This document shows positions 17,125 through 25,608 of a stretch of 64,000 nt of DNA, one piece after another; position 1 is the stretch's first letter; each line of letters opens with the position of its first letter. The notes below the pieces were generated by a model, which did no database searches, was not told the origin of the DNA, and saw nothing but the letters and a program-made list of their open reading frames with translations. Where the stretch lies: NCBI GenBank assembly GCA_963815125.1, contig CAWFFM010000014.1, positions 248,001 to 312,000 on the forward strand, written 5' to 3'. Origin of the DNA: Actinocatenispora sp963815125 (GTDB taxonomy: Bacteria; Actinomycetota; Actinomycetes; Mycobacteriales; Micromonosporaceae). A program made the translations under genes and the position numbers.

Positions 17125-18182
17125 GACCGCGCCTGCCGGTCCGCGGTGCCGAGCACGATGCTGGCGAGACTGGTCAGCGAGCCGGTGCCGGGCGACAGGT
17201 AGTGGTCGTGGTCGCGGACCCCGGAGGTGTCGAACGGGCGGGCGCCGAACGCCGGGTCCGCCGGTTTGCGGCCGTGTCCGAGGCCGCCGAGGCGGATCCC
17301 GGGCACCCAGCGGATCCAGTCCGGCGCGGCCTGCCCGGCCCAGATCCGTGCCGTCGTACGCAGCTGCGCGGCGCGCTGCACGCCCATCCCGGGACTGCCG
17401 AACACCGCGATGTCGCGTACCTGGTTCGGCAGTGTCCGGGCGGCCAGACCCACGACGACAGAACCGTAGCTGTGCGCCAGGAGCGTGACTGTCGCACGTG
17501 GACGTTCGAGGATCAGGCCGGTGAGGAACCGGTGCAGCGCCACGGCACCGGCCAGCGCCAGGTCCTCTCGCGCGGCGTCCCGGCCGACCCCGTGTGGTGT
17601 CCGGTAGCCCAGCCAGGCGATCACCGCGGTCCTGCCCGGTGACACCGCCCGGTACAGCGCCGCGGCCTGTACGGCGGGCGCCCGGTAGCGCCGGCCACCC
17701 AGCCCGGTCTCGAAGTTCACCAGCCGGCTGTCCACCCCGGGTACGAGTACCGCGATCCGTTGCGCGCTGGACAGATCCCCGAACACCTGGGCCACCCGCC
17801 CGGTGCCGCGCGGATCGAACAGCAGGAACTGCCCGACCCAGTTGCGGTACGGGGCGCCCGCGGCGAGCATCAGCCGCCGGTTCGCCGCGTACCGCAGTGC
17901 GCTCGGGGTGCCGTCCAGGGCGCCCAGTACGCCGGGGAAGCGCCGCAGCAGGCGTTGCCGTACGGCCGCTCCCCGTACGGTCAGGTACCGGCGCACCGCC
18001 GCGGGGGTGGCCCGTACCGGGTCGGGCGGTCCCGCCGGATCGTTGCGCCAGGCCGCGGCGGAGACCGGCGCCGCGGCCCGTACCGCGTGCGGCGCCACCA
18101 GCAGGGTGGCCGCGGCCGGGAGTACCAGTACCGCGCTGGCGGCCAGGACCGCGGCCAGCCACCGCGCGCCGGAGCGACCCAT
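17121..18182 (-). CDS. Alpha/beta hydrolase, DUF1023 type, exported
   Basis: A 353-residue protein. ATG at 18182 is chosen for GAGG 8 nt upstream; a GTG six codons earlier is possible. An N-terminal signal or anchor segment (WLAAVLAASAVLVLPAAATLL) follows the basic start. The C-terminal half is the DUF1023 fold with the nucleophile elbow AHSYGS (Ser 238 from this start) and VFGSPGMG after it. A late DHDHYL motif may give the catalytic Asp and His. Family members are lipase or esterase-like; the substrate is unknown. It is coupled to an acyltransferase by an ATGA overlap, so the pair may modify an envelope lipid or glycan (inference). Confidence 0.88.
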   Translation of the reverse strand: MGRSGARWLAAVLAASAVLVLPAAATLLVAPHAVRAAAPVSAAAWRNDPAGPPDPVRATPAAVRRYLTVRGAAVRQRLLRRFPGVLGALDGTPSALRYAANRRLMLAAGAPYRNWVGQFLLFDPRGTGRVAQVFGDLSSAQRIAVLVPGVDSRLVNFETGLGGRRYRAPAVQAAALYRAVSPGRTAVIAWLGYRTPHGVGRDAAREDLALAGAVALHRFLTGLILERPRATVTLLAHSYGSVVVGLAARTLPNQVRDIAVFGSPGMGVQRAAQLRTTARIWAGQAAPDWIRWVPGIRLGGLGHGRKPADPAFGARPFDTSGVRDHDHYLSPGTGSLTSLASIVLGTADRQARS

Positions 18183-18337
18183 CCGACTCACCTCTTCCAC
18201 GCATCGTCGTTCGATGCGGGAAAGCTAGGGCGCCCGGCGGTGGCCGCTCATCACTCCACGGTGCCGTATCGCGGCTCATACCAGGGTGTGACCCGGAGAC
18301 CGACGCACAACCTGCTCGGTCGGGGTCGTGGGCGCGC

Positions 18338-18349
18338 TATGGTGGCGCG
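18338..18349 (+). promoter_or_regulatory. Leaderless -10 element of the methyltransferase gene
   Basis: TATGGT at 18338-18343, then 6 nt, then the ATG at 18350, and no Shine-Dalgarno. Same geometry as at 4753 and 61401. Confidence 0.5.
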
Positions 18350-18979
18350 ATGTCGGACCTTTCAGCTCGGGACGAGCGGATCCGTCGGTACTGGGACCGG
18401 CATGCCGACTCCTACGACCGGCAGATGGCGTCCGCCGAGCGTCGGTTCTTCGCCGACACCCGTTCCTGGGTGTGCGGGCAGGCCGTCGGTGACGTACTGG
18501 AGGTGGCGGTCGGCACCGGCCTGAACCTGGGTCACTACCCCGACGGCGTACGGCTGACCGGCGTGGAGTGGAGCGCCGAGATGCTGGCGGTGGCCCGGCG
18601 TCGGGCCGGGGAGATCAACCTGGCGGCCGAGCTTGAGCAGGGTGACGCGCGGGCGTTGCGCTTCGCCGACGACAGTTTCGACACCGTCGTCTGTACGTTC
18701 GCGTTGTGCGGGATCTCCGACGAGCGGGCGGCGCTCCGCGAGATGGCGCGGGTGCTGCGACCGGGCGGGCTGCTGCTGTTGGCCGATCATGTGGCCTCGT
18801 CGGTCTGGCCGGTACGGGTGCTGCAGGCGCTGATGGACGCGGTGACCGTGCCGATGGCCGGCGAGCATTTCCGCCGCCGACCGGTGCATCAGGTACGCGC
18901 GATGGGCCTGACCGTCGAGCGTCACGAACGCTTCAAGCTCGGCATCATCGAACGCCTCGCGGCCCGCAGGGACCGTTGA
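18350..18979 (+). CDS. Class I SAM-dependent methyltransferase (UbiE/Methyltransf_11 type)
   Basis: A 209-residue protein. SAM-binding motif I is DVLEVAVGTGLNLGHYP near residue 47, motif II ends with LTGVEWSAEMLAVARRR, and a later VLRPGGLLLLADHV segment matches the family's post-IV region. Length and motifs suit a small-molecule or lipid methyltransferase, such as a phosphatidylethanolamine or quinone methyltransferase. The substrate cannot be told. It is divergent from the DUF1023 hydrolase and ends 9 bp from the convergent MFS gene. Confidence 0.9.
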   Translation: MSDLSARDERIRRYWDRHADSYDRQMASAERRFFADTRSWVCGQAVGDVLEVAVGTGLNLGHYPDGVRLTGVEWSAEMLAVARRRAGEINLAAELEQGDARALRFADDSFDTVVCTFALCGISDERAALREMARVLRPGGLLLLADHVASSVWPVRVLQALMDAVTVPMAGEHFRRRPVHQVRAMGLTVERHERFKLGIIERLAARRDR

Positions 18980-18988
18980 CGGTCGGTT

Positions 18989-20245
18989 TCAGCGGTCCAC
19001 CGGTCCGGTCGGCACCGGTTCAGCGGACACCGGTCCGGCCGGTACCGATTCGGCGGATACCGGGGTGAGGAAGACCGCCGCGACGGGGAAGATCGCGGCG
19101 AGCGAGAACCCGAGGGCGTAACTCGATCCACCGATCAGCAATCCCAGCAGCGGTGGCGTCAGCGCGGACACGATGTTCTGCCCGGTGTTCTGGGCGCCCA
19201 GTGCCCGGCCGGTCCAGGCCCGTCCGGCGAGTTCGGCTGTCGCGGTGAATCCCAGCCCGTTGTCCGCGACCGTGACGACGGCGCCGACCGCGATGGCGAG
19301 CACCGCCAGCGGTGCGGCCACCCGGTCACCGAACGCGAACAGCAGCATGATCCCGGCGCTGGCCACGGCGAGGGAACGCATCGGTCGCAGCCGGCTGCCC
19401 GCCCGGTCCGACCAGTACCCGGTGGCGATGCGTCCCAGCGCCCCGAAAACCTGCGTCACGGCCAGGAAGGCGCCGGCGCCGACGGGCGTCCAGTGCCGCT
19501 GGCGTACCAGATACTCCAGGGCGAACGCGGAGATGGCGAACTGCGGCAGTACGAGCAGTGCGCTGGCCCCGTGCAGTCGCCACAGCGCGGGAGTCCGGTA
19601 CGGGGACCGGGCCGCAGTCTCCTGCCGACCACCCGACGCTCGGGGCGGGTCGGTGGCGAGCAGGCCGACCGCGACGGCGGCGAGCAGGCACAGTCCGGCG
19701 GGGGCGAGCAGCGCGGTACGGAATCCGTACCGGCCGGCGAGTGCGGGGAGTACCGCCGCGGCGATGCCGACGCCGATCGGCTGGGCGGTCTGCCGGATCC
19801 CCATCGCCACACCGCGTTCGTCCTTGTCGAACCAGCCCATCACCATCCGGCCGCTGGCCGCGTTGACCGATGCCCCGGCCGCCCCGGCGACGGCGAGCAG
19901 CGCGACGAAGTACGGCAGTGGGTGGATCCAGATACAGGCGACGGCAAGAACCAGTCCGGTGAGGGCCAGTCCGGCGGTCATGGTCAGTCGCTCGCCGTAC
20001 CGGTCTGCCACGGCGCCCCAGGCGATCAGGGTGAGCAGCAGTCCCAGTACGGGTCCCGCCGCGACGGTCCCGGCCTGCGCGAGGCTGAGTCCCTCGGTGG
20101 CCCGCATGGTCGGGGTGAGGAACGGAATCCCGTACAGGAAGGCACAATCGGCAGCCTGGGCGACGACACCCAGCGCGAGGATCAGCCAACGACGCCGGGT
20201 ACGTCGCTGTGTCGGGATGGTCATCCGGCTGGACATCATTCCCAC
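18989..20245 (-). CDS. MFS transporter
   Basis: Up to 418 residues from a GTG at 20245; the ATGs at 20239 and 20236 are equally possible, because no clear ribosome site marks one. About 12 hydrophobic segments. The loop 2-3 motif GAVADRYGERLTMTAG matches the MFS signature GxxxDRxGRR, and there is a central DPPRASGGRQETAARSPY loop. The very C-terminus is a short repeat, VSAESVP/VSAEPVP. It may be a sugar, drug or metabolite exporter; the substrate is unknown. An inverted repeat at 20258-20277 lies in its promoter region. Confidence 0.88.
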   Translation of the reverse strand: MGMMSSRMTIPTQRRTRRRWLILALGVVAQAADCAFLYGIPFLTPTMRATEGLSLAQAGTVAAGPVLGLLLTLIAWGAVADRYGERLTMTAGLALTGLVLAVACIWIHPLPYFVALLAVAGAAGASVNAASGRMVMGWFDKDERGVAMGIRQTAQPIGVGIAAAVLPALAGRYGFRTALLAPAGLCLLAAVAVGLLATDPPRASGGRQETAARSPYRTPALWRLHGASALLVLPQFAISAFALEYLVRQRHWTPVGAGAFLAVTQVFGALGRIATGYWSDRAGSRLRPMRSLAVASAGIMLLFAFGDRVAAPLAVLAIAVGAVVTVADNGLGFTATAELAGRAWTGRALGAQNTGQNIVSALTPPLLGLLIGGSSYALGFSLAAIFPVAAVFLTPVSAESVPAGPVSAEPVPTGPVDR

Positions 20246-20257
20246 ATTCCAAGATGT

Positions 20258-20277
20258 CCTTCCTAATTATTGGAAGG
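20258..20277. promoter_or_regulatory. Palindromic operator candidate upstream of the MFS gene
   Basis: CCTTCC at 20258-20263 and GGAAGG at 20272-20277 are perfect 6-bp arms around the AT-rich centre TAATTATT. The site lies 12 bp before the MFS GTG, within unusually AT-rich DNA, and could bind a MarR, PadR or TetR dimer. No regulator gene is adjacent. Confidence 0.45.
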
Positions 20278-20281
20278 TCAT

Positions 20282-20618
20282 CATGACACAGGCGACGCCG
20301 GTGGGCCATCGCCCGCCGACCCCGCCGGCACCCCGGCAGATCTCGCCAGCGACAGCCCGCCGGACGGTCCGGACCACGATCCGAGGGCTTCGACATCGCC
20401 CGACAGGGGGTCACTCCGAAGGCTGGACCCTGAGCCTGGGCCACCATCCGTAAAAGCTACTAAAAGCATTTATGAAATCACAATACGCTTATATCGACCT
20501 TGCCGATTTATATCGTAAAACGGATACTTTGCTTGACGCGCATCGACTCTGATCAATCTCCGATGAGCGCCAGCTCCGGGCGCGGCACTCCGGGCGCGCC
20601 CCTGATCCGGGAGGCTTC
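20282..20618. other. Intergenic region between the MFS gene and the S1 protease
   Basis: About 340 bp. A 57-codon plus-strand frame starts with ATG at about 20283 behind GGAAGG (MTQATPVGHRPPTPPAPRQI), but its composition is not convincing. The stretch from about 20455 to 20550 is strikingly AT-rich for this genome and holds the protease promoter. Confidence 0.35.
20500..20528 (+). promoter_or_regulatory. Promoter candidate for the S1 protease gene
   Basis: TTGCCG (20500-20505) and GATACT (20523-20528) are spaced by exactly 17 bp inside an AT-rich stretch, about 90 bp before the protease ATG. This fits a vegetative sigma factor promoter. A second weak -35-like TTGACG lies at 20533. Confidence 0.45.
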
Positions 20619-21659
20619 ATGAGGCTCACAAGGTCCTCGCCCCGTGTCGCCGTGGTCATCGCGGCAGCGTTGGCCACGGGTGCCGCGATGGCCGCACCGG
20701 CAGCTCAGGCGGCTCCGGCACACCACGACCGGGTATCGGTCGCGTCCGTCCTCAGCACACTCGGTGCCCGCACCGGCGGAACCTATCTGGACCACGGTCG
20801 GACGGTCATCACCGTCACCGACCGGTCCACCGCCCAGCGGGTACGCACCGCCGGCCTGGAACCCAGGCTGGTCAAGCATTCCAGCACCGAACTGCACCGC
20901 ATCACAGCAGCCCTCCGCCGGAAGGCCACCATCCCGGGAACCGCGTGGGCGATCGACCCACGGACCAACCGGGTGATGGTCACCGCGGACAGCAGTGTGA
21001 GCCGCCGACAGTTGGCGACCGTACGCCGCGTCATCCACGGCTACGGCGACGCGGTACGGGTCACCACGGTGAACGGCACCCTGAGGACGCGGAAGGCCGG
21101 CGGTGACCCGATCTACGGTGGCGGATACCGCTGCTCGCTCGGCTTCAACGTCAAGAAGGGATCCGCCAACTACTTCCTCACCGCGGGCCACTGCGGCAAG
21201 CTCGCACACACCTGGTACGGCAACGCCACCACCAGCCACAGGATCGGCATCACCCAGGACGCCAGGTTCCCCGGCAACGACTACGCACTGGTCAAACTCG
21301 TCAACGGCAGCACCTCACATCCCAGCAGGGTCGACCTGTACCCCGGCACGCTGCTCATCACCGGCGCCGGCGACCCGCAGGTCGGTGAACACGTACGCCG
21401 TAGCGGCAGCACCAGCGGCGTACACAGCGGCACCGTCAACGCGGTGGATGCCACGGTCAACTACGCCGAGGGCACCGTCACCGGCCTCATCCAGACGAGC
21501 GTCTGCGCCGAGGGCGGCGACAGCGGCGGGCCGCTGTTCGCCGGCCACACCGCACTGGGGCTGACCTCGGGCGGTAACGGCGACTGCACGTCCGGCGGGA
21601 CGACGTACTTCCAGCCGGTCACCGAGGCACTGCACGCCTACGGCATGCACATCGGCTAG
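20619..21659 (+). CDS. Secreted S1-family serine protease (streptogrisin/alpha-lytic protease type)
   Basis: A 346-residue preproprotein. The signal peptide spans about residues 1-32 (AAALATGAAMAAPAAQAAPA), a pro-region follows to about residue 160, and the mature chymotrypsin-fold domain follows. The catalytic triad is H191 (TAGHC), D221 (GNDYALV) and S302 (EGGDSGGPLF). Cysteine pairs near the His and Ser match streptogrisins. It is secreted and should digest extracellular proteins. The ATG has GGGAGG 5 nt upstream. A perfect hairpin terminator lies 18 bp after the stop, so it is a single-gene unit with its own promoter. Confidence 0.95.
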   Translation: MRLTRSSPRVAVVIAAALATGAAMAAPAAQAAPAHHDRVSVASVLSTLGARTGGTYLDHGRTVITVTDRSTAQRVRTAGLEPRLVKHSSTELHRITAALRRKATIPGTAWAIDPRTNRVMVTADSSVSRRQLATVRRVIHGYGDAVRVTTVNGTLRTRKAGGDPIYGGGYRCSLGFNVKKGSANYFLTAGHCGKLAHTWYGNATTSHRIGITQDARFPGNDYALVKLVNGSTSHPSRVDLYPGTLLITGAGDPQVGEHVRRSGSTSGVHSGTVNAVDATVNYAEGTVTGLIQTSVCAEGGDSGGPLFAGHTALGLTSGGNGDCTSGGTTYFQPVTEALHAYGMHIG

Positions 21660-21676
21660 CTTCGGGCAGTCACCAC

Positions 21677-21714
21677 CGATGCGGTCCGACACCTGTCGGT
21701 GTCGGACCGCATCG
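21677..21714 (+). terminator. Intrinsic hairpin terminator after the S1 protease
   Basis: Perfect 17-bp arms (21677-21693 and 21698-21714) containing GATGCGGTCCGACACC around the 4-nt loop TGTC. No U-tract follows, as is common in high-GC actinomycetes. Confidence 0.85.
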
Positions 21715-21846
21715 TGCCGAACCGGGCACCGTGGATGACCCCGACTCACCGTATGTGCTGTCGGTTGGACCAATTAGTGACCATCGATCTGATCGAAACG
21801 ATGAAAGCGGTTGCCGGACTAGCCGGGCTGGACGTCAGGGGGCACC

Positions 21847-22131
21847 ATGGTGACCGTGATGATCGGTGTCGTACCTCAACCCGGGCAGACCGTGCACCTC
21901 ACCGGTGACGCGTCGCCACAGTTCCGTGACCAACCCGTCCGCCTTCTGATCACCGAACCCCCGCTTCCCTCCACAGTGGACGCCGCACAGGGGCGCCCCG
22001 CGGAGCGCGCGGCCTGGCTGCTACTCACCGGCTGGGAGCTCGGCCCCCGTGGCCAGCGCGTGGTACGGCGTACGGTGTCGGTCCGCACGTCAGGACTCGC
22101 CGTCGACCAGGCCGCACCGCTGCCCCGCTGA
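21847..22131 (+). CDS. Small hypothetical protein
   Basis: A 94-residue protein with AGGGGG 4 nt before its ATG. It starts VTVMIGVVPQPGQTVHLTGD and ends with a basic region and a short variable tail. No signal peptide, membrane segment or known domain is seen. A central WLLLTGWELGPRGQ stretch is the most ordered part. It stands alone between the protease terminator and the convergent FHA gene. It is probably real, judged from RBS and amino-acid mix, but it cannot be assigned. Confidence 0.5.
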   Translation: MVTVMIGVVPQPGQTVHLTGDASPQFRDQPVRLLITEPPLPSTVDAAQGRPAERAAWLLLTGWELGPRGQRVVRRTVSVRTSGLAVDQAAPLPR

Positions 22132-22248
22132 CCCACCACCGGACCGCCGCGCCACATAACGGGCACCCGGCGCGGAACAACACCGCGCGGAAGACGTGTC
22201 CGGTGTGCGCGGCCGCATCCGTCGCAGGCTGAGTGCCCCACCAGGGCC

Positions 22249-23364
22249 TCAGCCGCCGTTGGGCAACCGGATCGCGATGGTCGGCGCCTCGGCCATCACC
22301 GGCGCCTCCGGCGCCCGGTCCGCGTTACGCGGGCGGTCCGCCCGGGCCAGCACGACACCCTCGTGCAGTTCGACCGCGTCCCACTCACCGAGTGCCCGCC
22401 GCTGACCGCGGCTGAGCGTCACCGTGCCCGGCACCGCGTCCGGACCACTACGGGTACGGATCACCGTCCCGTTCGTACTGGTGTCGGTGACGACCAAGGC
22501 ACCGTCCACGAGCTCCAACTGGACGTGCGCGCGGCTGACCCACTGGACCGCCTCGTCGTCGAGGAGTTCACCGAGCCGGATACCGTTCGGTCCGTCCGGT
22601 GAGCGTCCGACCACCACCGGCTGATCGGCTGCCACCGGGAACCGCCCCCGGTCGGTCCCACCGACCCAGATCGACACCGGTACGGTCTGCTGCCTCGGCC
22701 CGGCATCACGCATCGGCTGCTCGTGCTGCGGACACAGGGCGCGGCCGGAACGGATACGCGGCGGGGGCTGGCGTGGGCCGGGGGCGCCGAACGCGGCGCA
22801 GCCCGGCTGGCCACACTGCCAGTACCGGCCGAGAACCGCACGGGTCGCCTGATCCAGCGACGGCCGGGACGGCGGCTGTCCGTGTGTCGGGGGTCGGGTC
22901 ATCAGCACGACACCACCCATGCCGGGTACCGGGCTGAGGAAACGTTCCGGTGCGCCGACCATCCACGGGTGGCGCTCGGCGAACCGGGCGAAGTTGTCCC
23001 GGCTGACCACCGGCAGGCCGGTGTACGCCGCCACTTCCAGTACCCGGTCGTCGACATCGACGAGGGTGTCGACGATCCCGTCGTCGGACCACCGACGCAG
23101 CACCATCTTCTCGTTCGACGACAGTTCGAGATCGGACACCAGCGCCCGGTCCACCACCACGTACACCCTGGCGCCCGGATCGGACAGCGACGCACCCAGT
23201 GCGTCGATCACCAGGCCGAGCCGCAACAGACTGGCGGTACGGCCACCATCCAGTTCCTTCTGCCGCATGATCGGCGCCAGGTCCACCACCGCCCGGGCCA
23301 CCGTCGGGTCGGTACAGAGCCGCCGCTCGATCGAGTCCAGTACCCGTGATACCTCGAAGCGCAC
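22249..23364 (-). CDS. PIN-like nuclease - zinc site - FHA domain protein
   Basis: A 371-residue protein with an unusual order. Residues about 1-140 look like a PIN-type nuclease domain: RVYVVVDRALVSDLE near 66, then DDGIVDTLVDVDDRVLE and SRDNFARFAERHPWM near 121-135, with several acidic residues. A possible zinc site follows with C184-x4-C189 and C211-x2-H214. The C-terminal half (about 230-340) is an FHA domain with VVVGRSPDG (R254), WVSRAH (277-280) and DTSTNGT (N298), which binds phosphothreonine. It may therefore be an RNA or DNA nuclease recruited by Ser/Thr kinase signalling. No kinase gene is nearby. Confidence 0.75.
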   Translation of the reverse strand: MRFEVSRVLDSIERRLCTDPTVARAVVDLAPIMRQKELDGGRTASLLRLGLVIDALGASLSDPGARVYVVVDRALVSDLELSSNEKMVLRRWSDDGIVDTLVDVDDRVLEVAAYTGLPVVSRDNFARFAERHPWMVGAPERFLSPVPGMGGVVLMTRPPTHGQPPSRPSLDQATRAVLGRYWQCGQPGCAAFGAPGPRQPPPRIRSGRALCPQHEQPMRDAGPRQQTVPVSIWVGGTDRGRFPVAADQPVVVGRSPDGPNGIRLGELLDDEAVQWVSRAHVQLELVDGALVVTDTSTNGTVIRTRSGPDAVPGTVTLSRGQRRALGEWDAVELHEGVVLARADRPRNADRAPEAPVMAEAPTIAIRLPNGG

Positions 23365-23425
23365 AGGGCCCTCCCAGTTGCTGTCATCGGCATGGCGGGT
23401 CCATCATGCGCCACCCGGGCGACGG

Positions 23426-24370
23426 TCACGGCGCCGGTACGAGTGCCCAGATCTCGGCCAGTTCGTCCGCCGTGGGCTGCCAGTCACCGGCAGAGGCGTT
23501 GGCCCGCACCTGTTCCGGGCTCGTCGCCCCGGCGATCACCGAACCACAGCCAGGTGTCGCGGCGAGCGCCCCGATCGCGAGGTCCAGCACCGTACGGTCG
23601 TGCTTGTCCGCCCAGTCCGCCAGCGCCTCCACCCGGTCCAGCCGCGCATCGGTAACCAGATGCGCACGTTCGGCGATCCGGCTACCGGCGGGCAGTTCCC
23701 GGCCACGCCGTACCTTGCCGGTGAGCAGACCGTTCGCCAACGGGAAGTAGGGCAGCACGCCGAGCCCGTAGTGCCGGGCGGCGGGCACCAGTTCTGCCTC
23801 CACCGCACGGTCCAGCAGCGACCACTGGTTCTGCGCGGAGACGAACGGCACGTAACCGCCCTGCCGGGCCACATGTGCCGCCTCGGCCAGTTGCCAGCCG
23901 GCGAAGTTCGAATGCCCGAGGTAGCGGACCTTGCCCTCGGCGACCAGTTCACTCAGCGCGGCCAGGGTCTCCTCGATCGGAGTGACCGGATCCGGCGTGT
24001 GCAACTGGTACAGATCCAGATGGTCGGTACGCAGGCGCCGCAACGATTCCTCGACCGCCCGCCGGACGTACGAGCGACCACCGAGCGCACCGGCAGCGGG
24101 ACCATAGCCCATGTCGCTGCTCTGGTGACCGAACTTGCTGGCCAGTACGACACGGTCGCGCCGGTGCCGCAGCGCCTCACCGAGCAACCGTTCCGATTCG
24201 CCCCGGCCACCGTAGCCGTCGGCGGTGTCCAGCAGCGTGATACCGGCATCCAGGGCGGCGTCGACCACCGCCCTGGTACCGGCCAGGTCCACCCTGCGAC
24301 CGAAGTTGTTGCAGCCCAGGCCCACCACCGAAACCTGCAGCCCGGAGCTGCCGAGTGTGCGGTAACGCAT
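23426..24370 (-). CDS. Aldo/keto reductase
   Basis: A 314-residue TIM-barrel NADPH oxidoreductase. ATG at 24370. Family features: MRYRTLGSSGLQVSVVGLG at the N-terminus, DTADGYGGRGESERLLGEAL (Asp and catalytic Tyr), VVLASKFG with the catalytic Lys, LDLYQLHTPDP with the catalytic His, and SVIAGATSPEQVRANASA, the NADPH pyrophosphate-binding segment near the C-terminus. It reduces aldehydes or ketones; the substrate is unknown. It lies 23 bp downstream of the ABC permease stop on the same strand and might be cotranscribed. Confidence 0.93.
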   Translation of the reverse strand: MRYRTLGSSGLQVSVVGLGCNNFGRRVDLAGTRAVVDAALDAGITLLDTADGYGGRGESERLLGEALRHRRDRVVLASKFGHQSSDMGYGPAAGALGGRSYVRRAVEESLRRLRTDHLDLYQLHTPDPVTPIEETLAALSELVAEGKVRYLGHSNFAGWQLAEAAHVARQGGYVPFVSAQNQWSLLDRAVEAELVPAARHYGLGVLPYFPLANGLLTGKVRRGRELPAGSRIAERAHLVTDARLDRVEALADWADKHDRTVLDLAIGALAATPGCGSVIAGATSPEQVRANASAGDWQPTADELAEIWALVPAP

Positions 24371-24393
24371 GGGGAGAACCCTACGTGCATTCC

Positions 24394-25608
24394 TCAGGCG
24401 GCGCGCAACGCGTCGGTCAGCTTCACCCGGGCACCGGTACGCAGTACGGCATTCCGGTACACCCGCCCGGCCAACGCCACCAGCGCGACGATCAACAGTA
24501 GCGAGAGCACCACGGTCAGTGCGATCTCCCACGGCGGCGCCACCCCGAGCGAGATCCGCATCGGCATCAGCATCGGCGAGAACAGCGGGATCAGCGACAG
24601 TACGTGGGCCAGCTGGCTGTCCGGATTGGCCGGCAGCACCGACCAACCGATGATCGCCGGCACGATGATCAGCATCAGGATCGGCGTCACCACGCTGCTC
24701 GCGTCCTCCTGCCGGGACACCAGCGCACCCGCGGCGGCCAGCATCACCGAATACATCAGGAAACCGAGCAGATACCACACCAGCACCCAGATCGCCGTAC
24801 CGGTCACCAGCGACGCCGGCACGTCCAGCACCTTGGTCGACAACCCGAGCCCCAACCCGACCCCGGCGAAGATCAGCATCTGCAGGAACCCGACCGCGGC
24901 GATGCCGAGGACCTTGCCGGCCATCAGCTGCCACGGCCGGACCGTGGCCAGCAGCAGTTCCACCACCCGGCTGGACTTCTCCTCGATGACGCCCTGCGCG
25001 ACGGCCTGCCCGTTGATCATGAAGGACATGTAGATCAGTACCGCGCCGATGATGCCCAGCACGATGCGCTGCACCTGGTACTTACCGGTCTGCTCCAGCG
25101 CCGTCACCGGAACCTTGGCGCTCGCGACGGTCCGCTGCACCTCAGCCGGCTCACCGCCGTGCGCAGAGATCCACTTGTTCATCGCCTGCTGCCGGGCCAG
25201 TGCGTTCAACGCGCTCCGCAGCTCGGCCTGGAGGTCCTTCTTGACGACCACACGCATCGCGTTGGGACTGCCGACGACCAGCGCGTCCAGCTTTCCGTCC
25301 TTGACCTGACGACGGCCCTCGTCCTCGGCGACGGTACGGGTACTCACGTCCTGCCCGACGGCCTTCGCCGCCGCCCGCAGCGGCGCGGCCATGGCGGCGG
25401 TCTGCCGGGTCAGGCCGATCGTGCTGTGCGAGGAACTGGTGCCGATGAAGTTCATCAGCACCACATACCCGCCGATGAAGACGAGCAGGATGGCGGTACT
25501 GATCAGAAAGGCCTTGGAGCGTAGCCGGGTGGTCAGTTCCCGGCGTGCCACCAGCTTCACGGCGGCCACCGCACCGACCCGGACGTCGTGCTCCCCCGCG
25601 GTACTCAT
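24394..25608 (-). CDS. ABC-2 type transporter permease (NatB-like)
   Basis: A 404-residue membrane protein. It has one N-terminal membrane segment (LISTAILLVFIGGYVVLMNF), a large extracellular region of about 150 residues, then five or six C-terminal segments, as in NatB-type sodium or antibiotic exporters. EEKSSRVVELLLATVRPWQL is the conserved coupling motif between segments. The ATG at 25608 overlaps the ATPase stop (ATGA), so it is coupled to the upstream gene and forms one exporter with it. The substrate could be Na+, a lipid or a drug. Confidence 0.9.
   Translation of the reverse strand: MSTAGEHDVRVGAVAAVKLVARRELTTRLRSKAFLISTAILLVFIGGYVVLMNFIGTSSSHSTIGLTRQTAAMAAPLRAAAKAVGQDVSTRTVAEDEGRRQVKDGKLDALVVGSPNAMRVVVKKDLQAELRSALNALARQQAMNKWISAHGGEPAEVQRTVASAKVPVTALEQTGKYQVQRIVLGIIGAVLIYMSFMINGQAVAQGVIEEKSSRVVELLLATVRPWQLMAGKVLGIAAVGFLQMLIFAGVGLGLGLSTKVLDVPASLVTGTAIWVLVWYLLGFLMYSVMLAAAGALVSRQEDASSVVTPILMLIIVPAIIGWSVLPANPDSQLAHVLSLIPLFSPMLMPMRISLGVAPPWEIALTVVLSLLLIVALVALAGRVYRNAVLRTGARVKLTDALRAA

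Noticed and set aside
20283..20453. 57-codon ORF with a GGAAGG site
   Set aside because: Pro/Arg/Thr-rich composition without pattern, and the site belongs to the palindrome at 20258-20277. It is too weak to call a gene.
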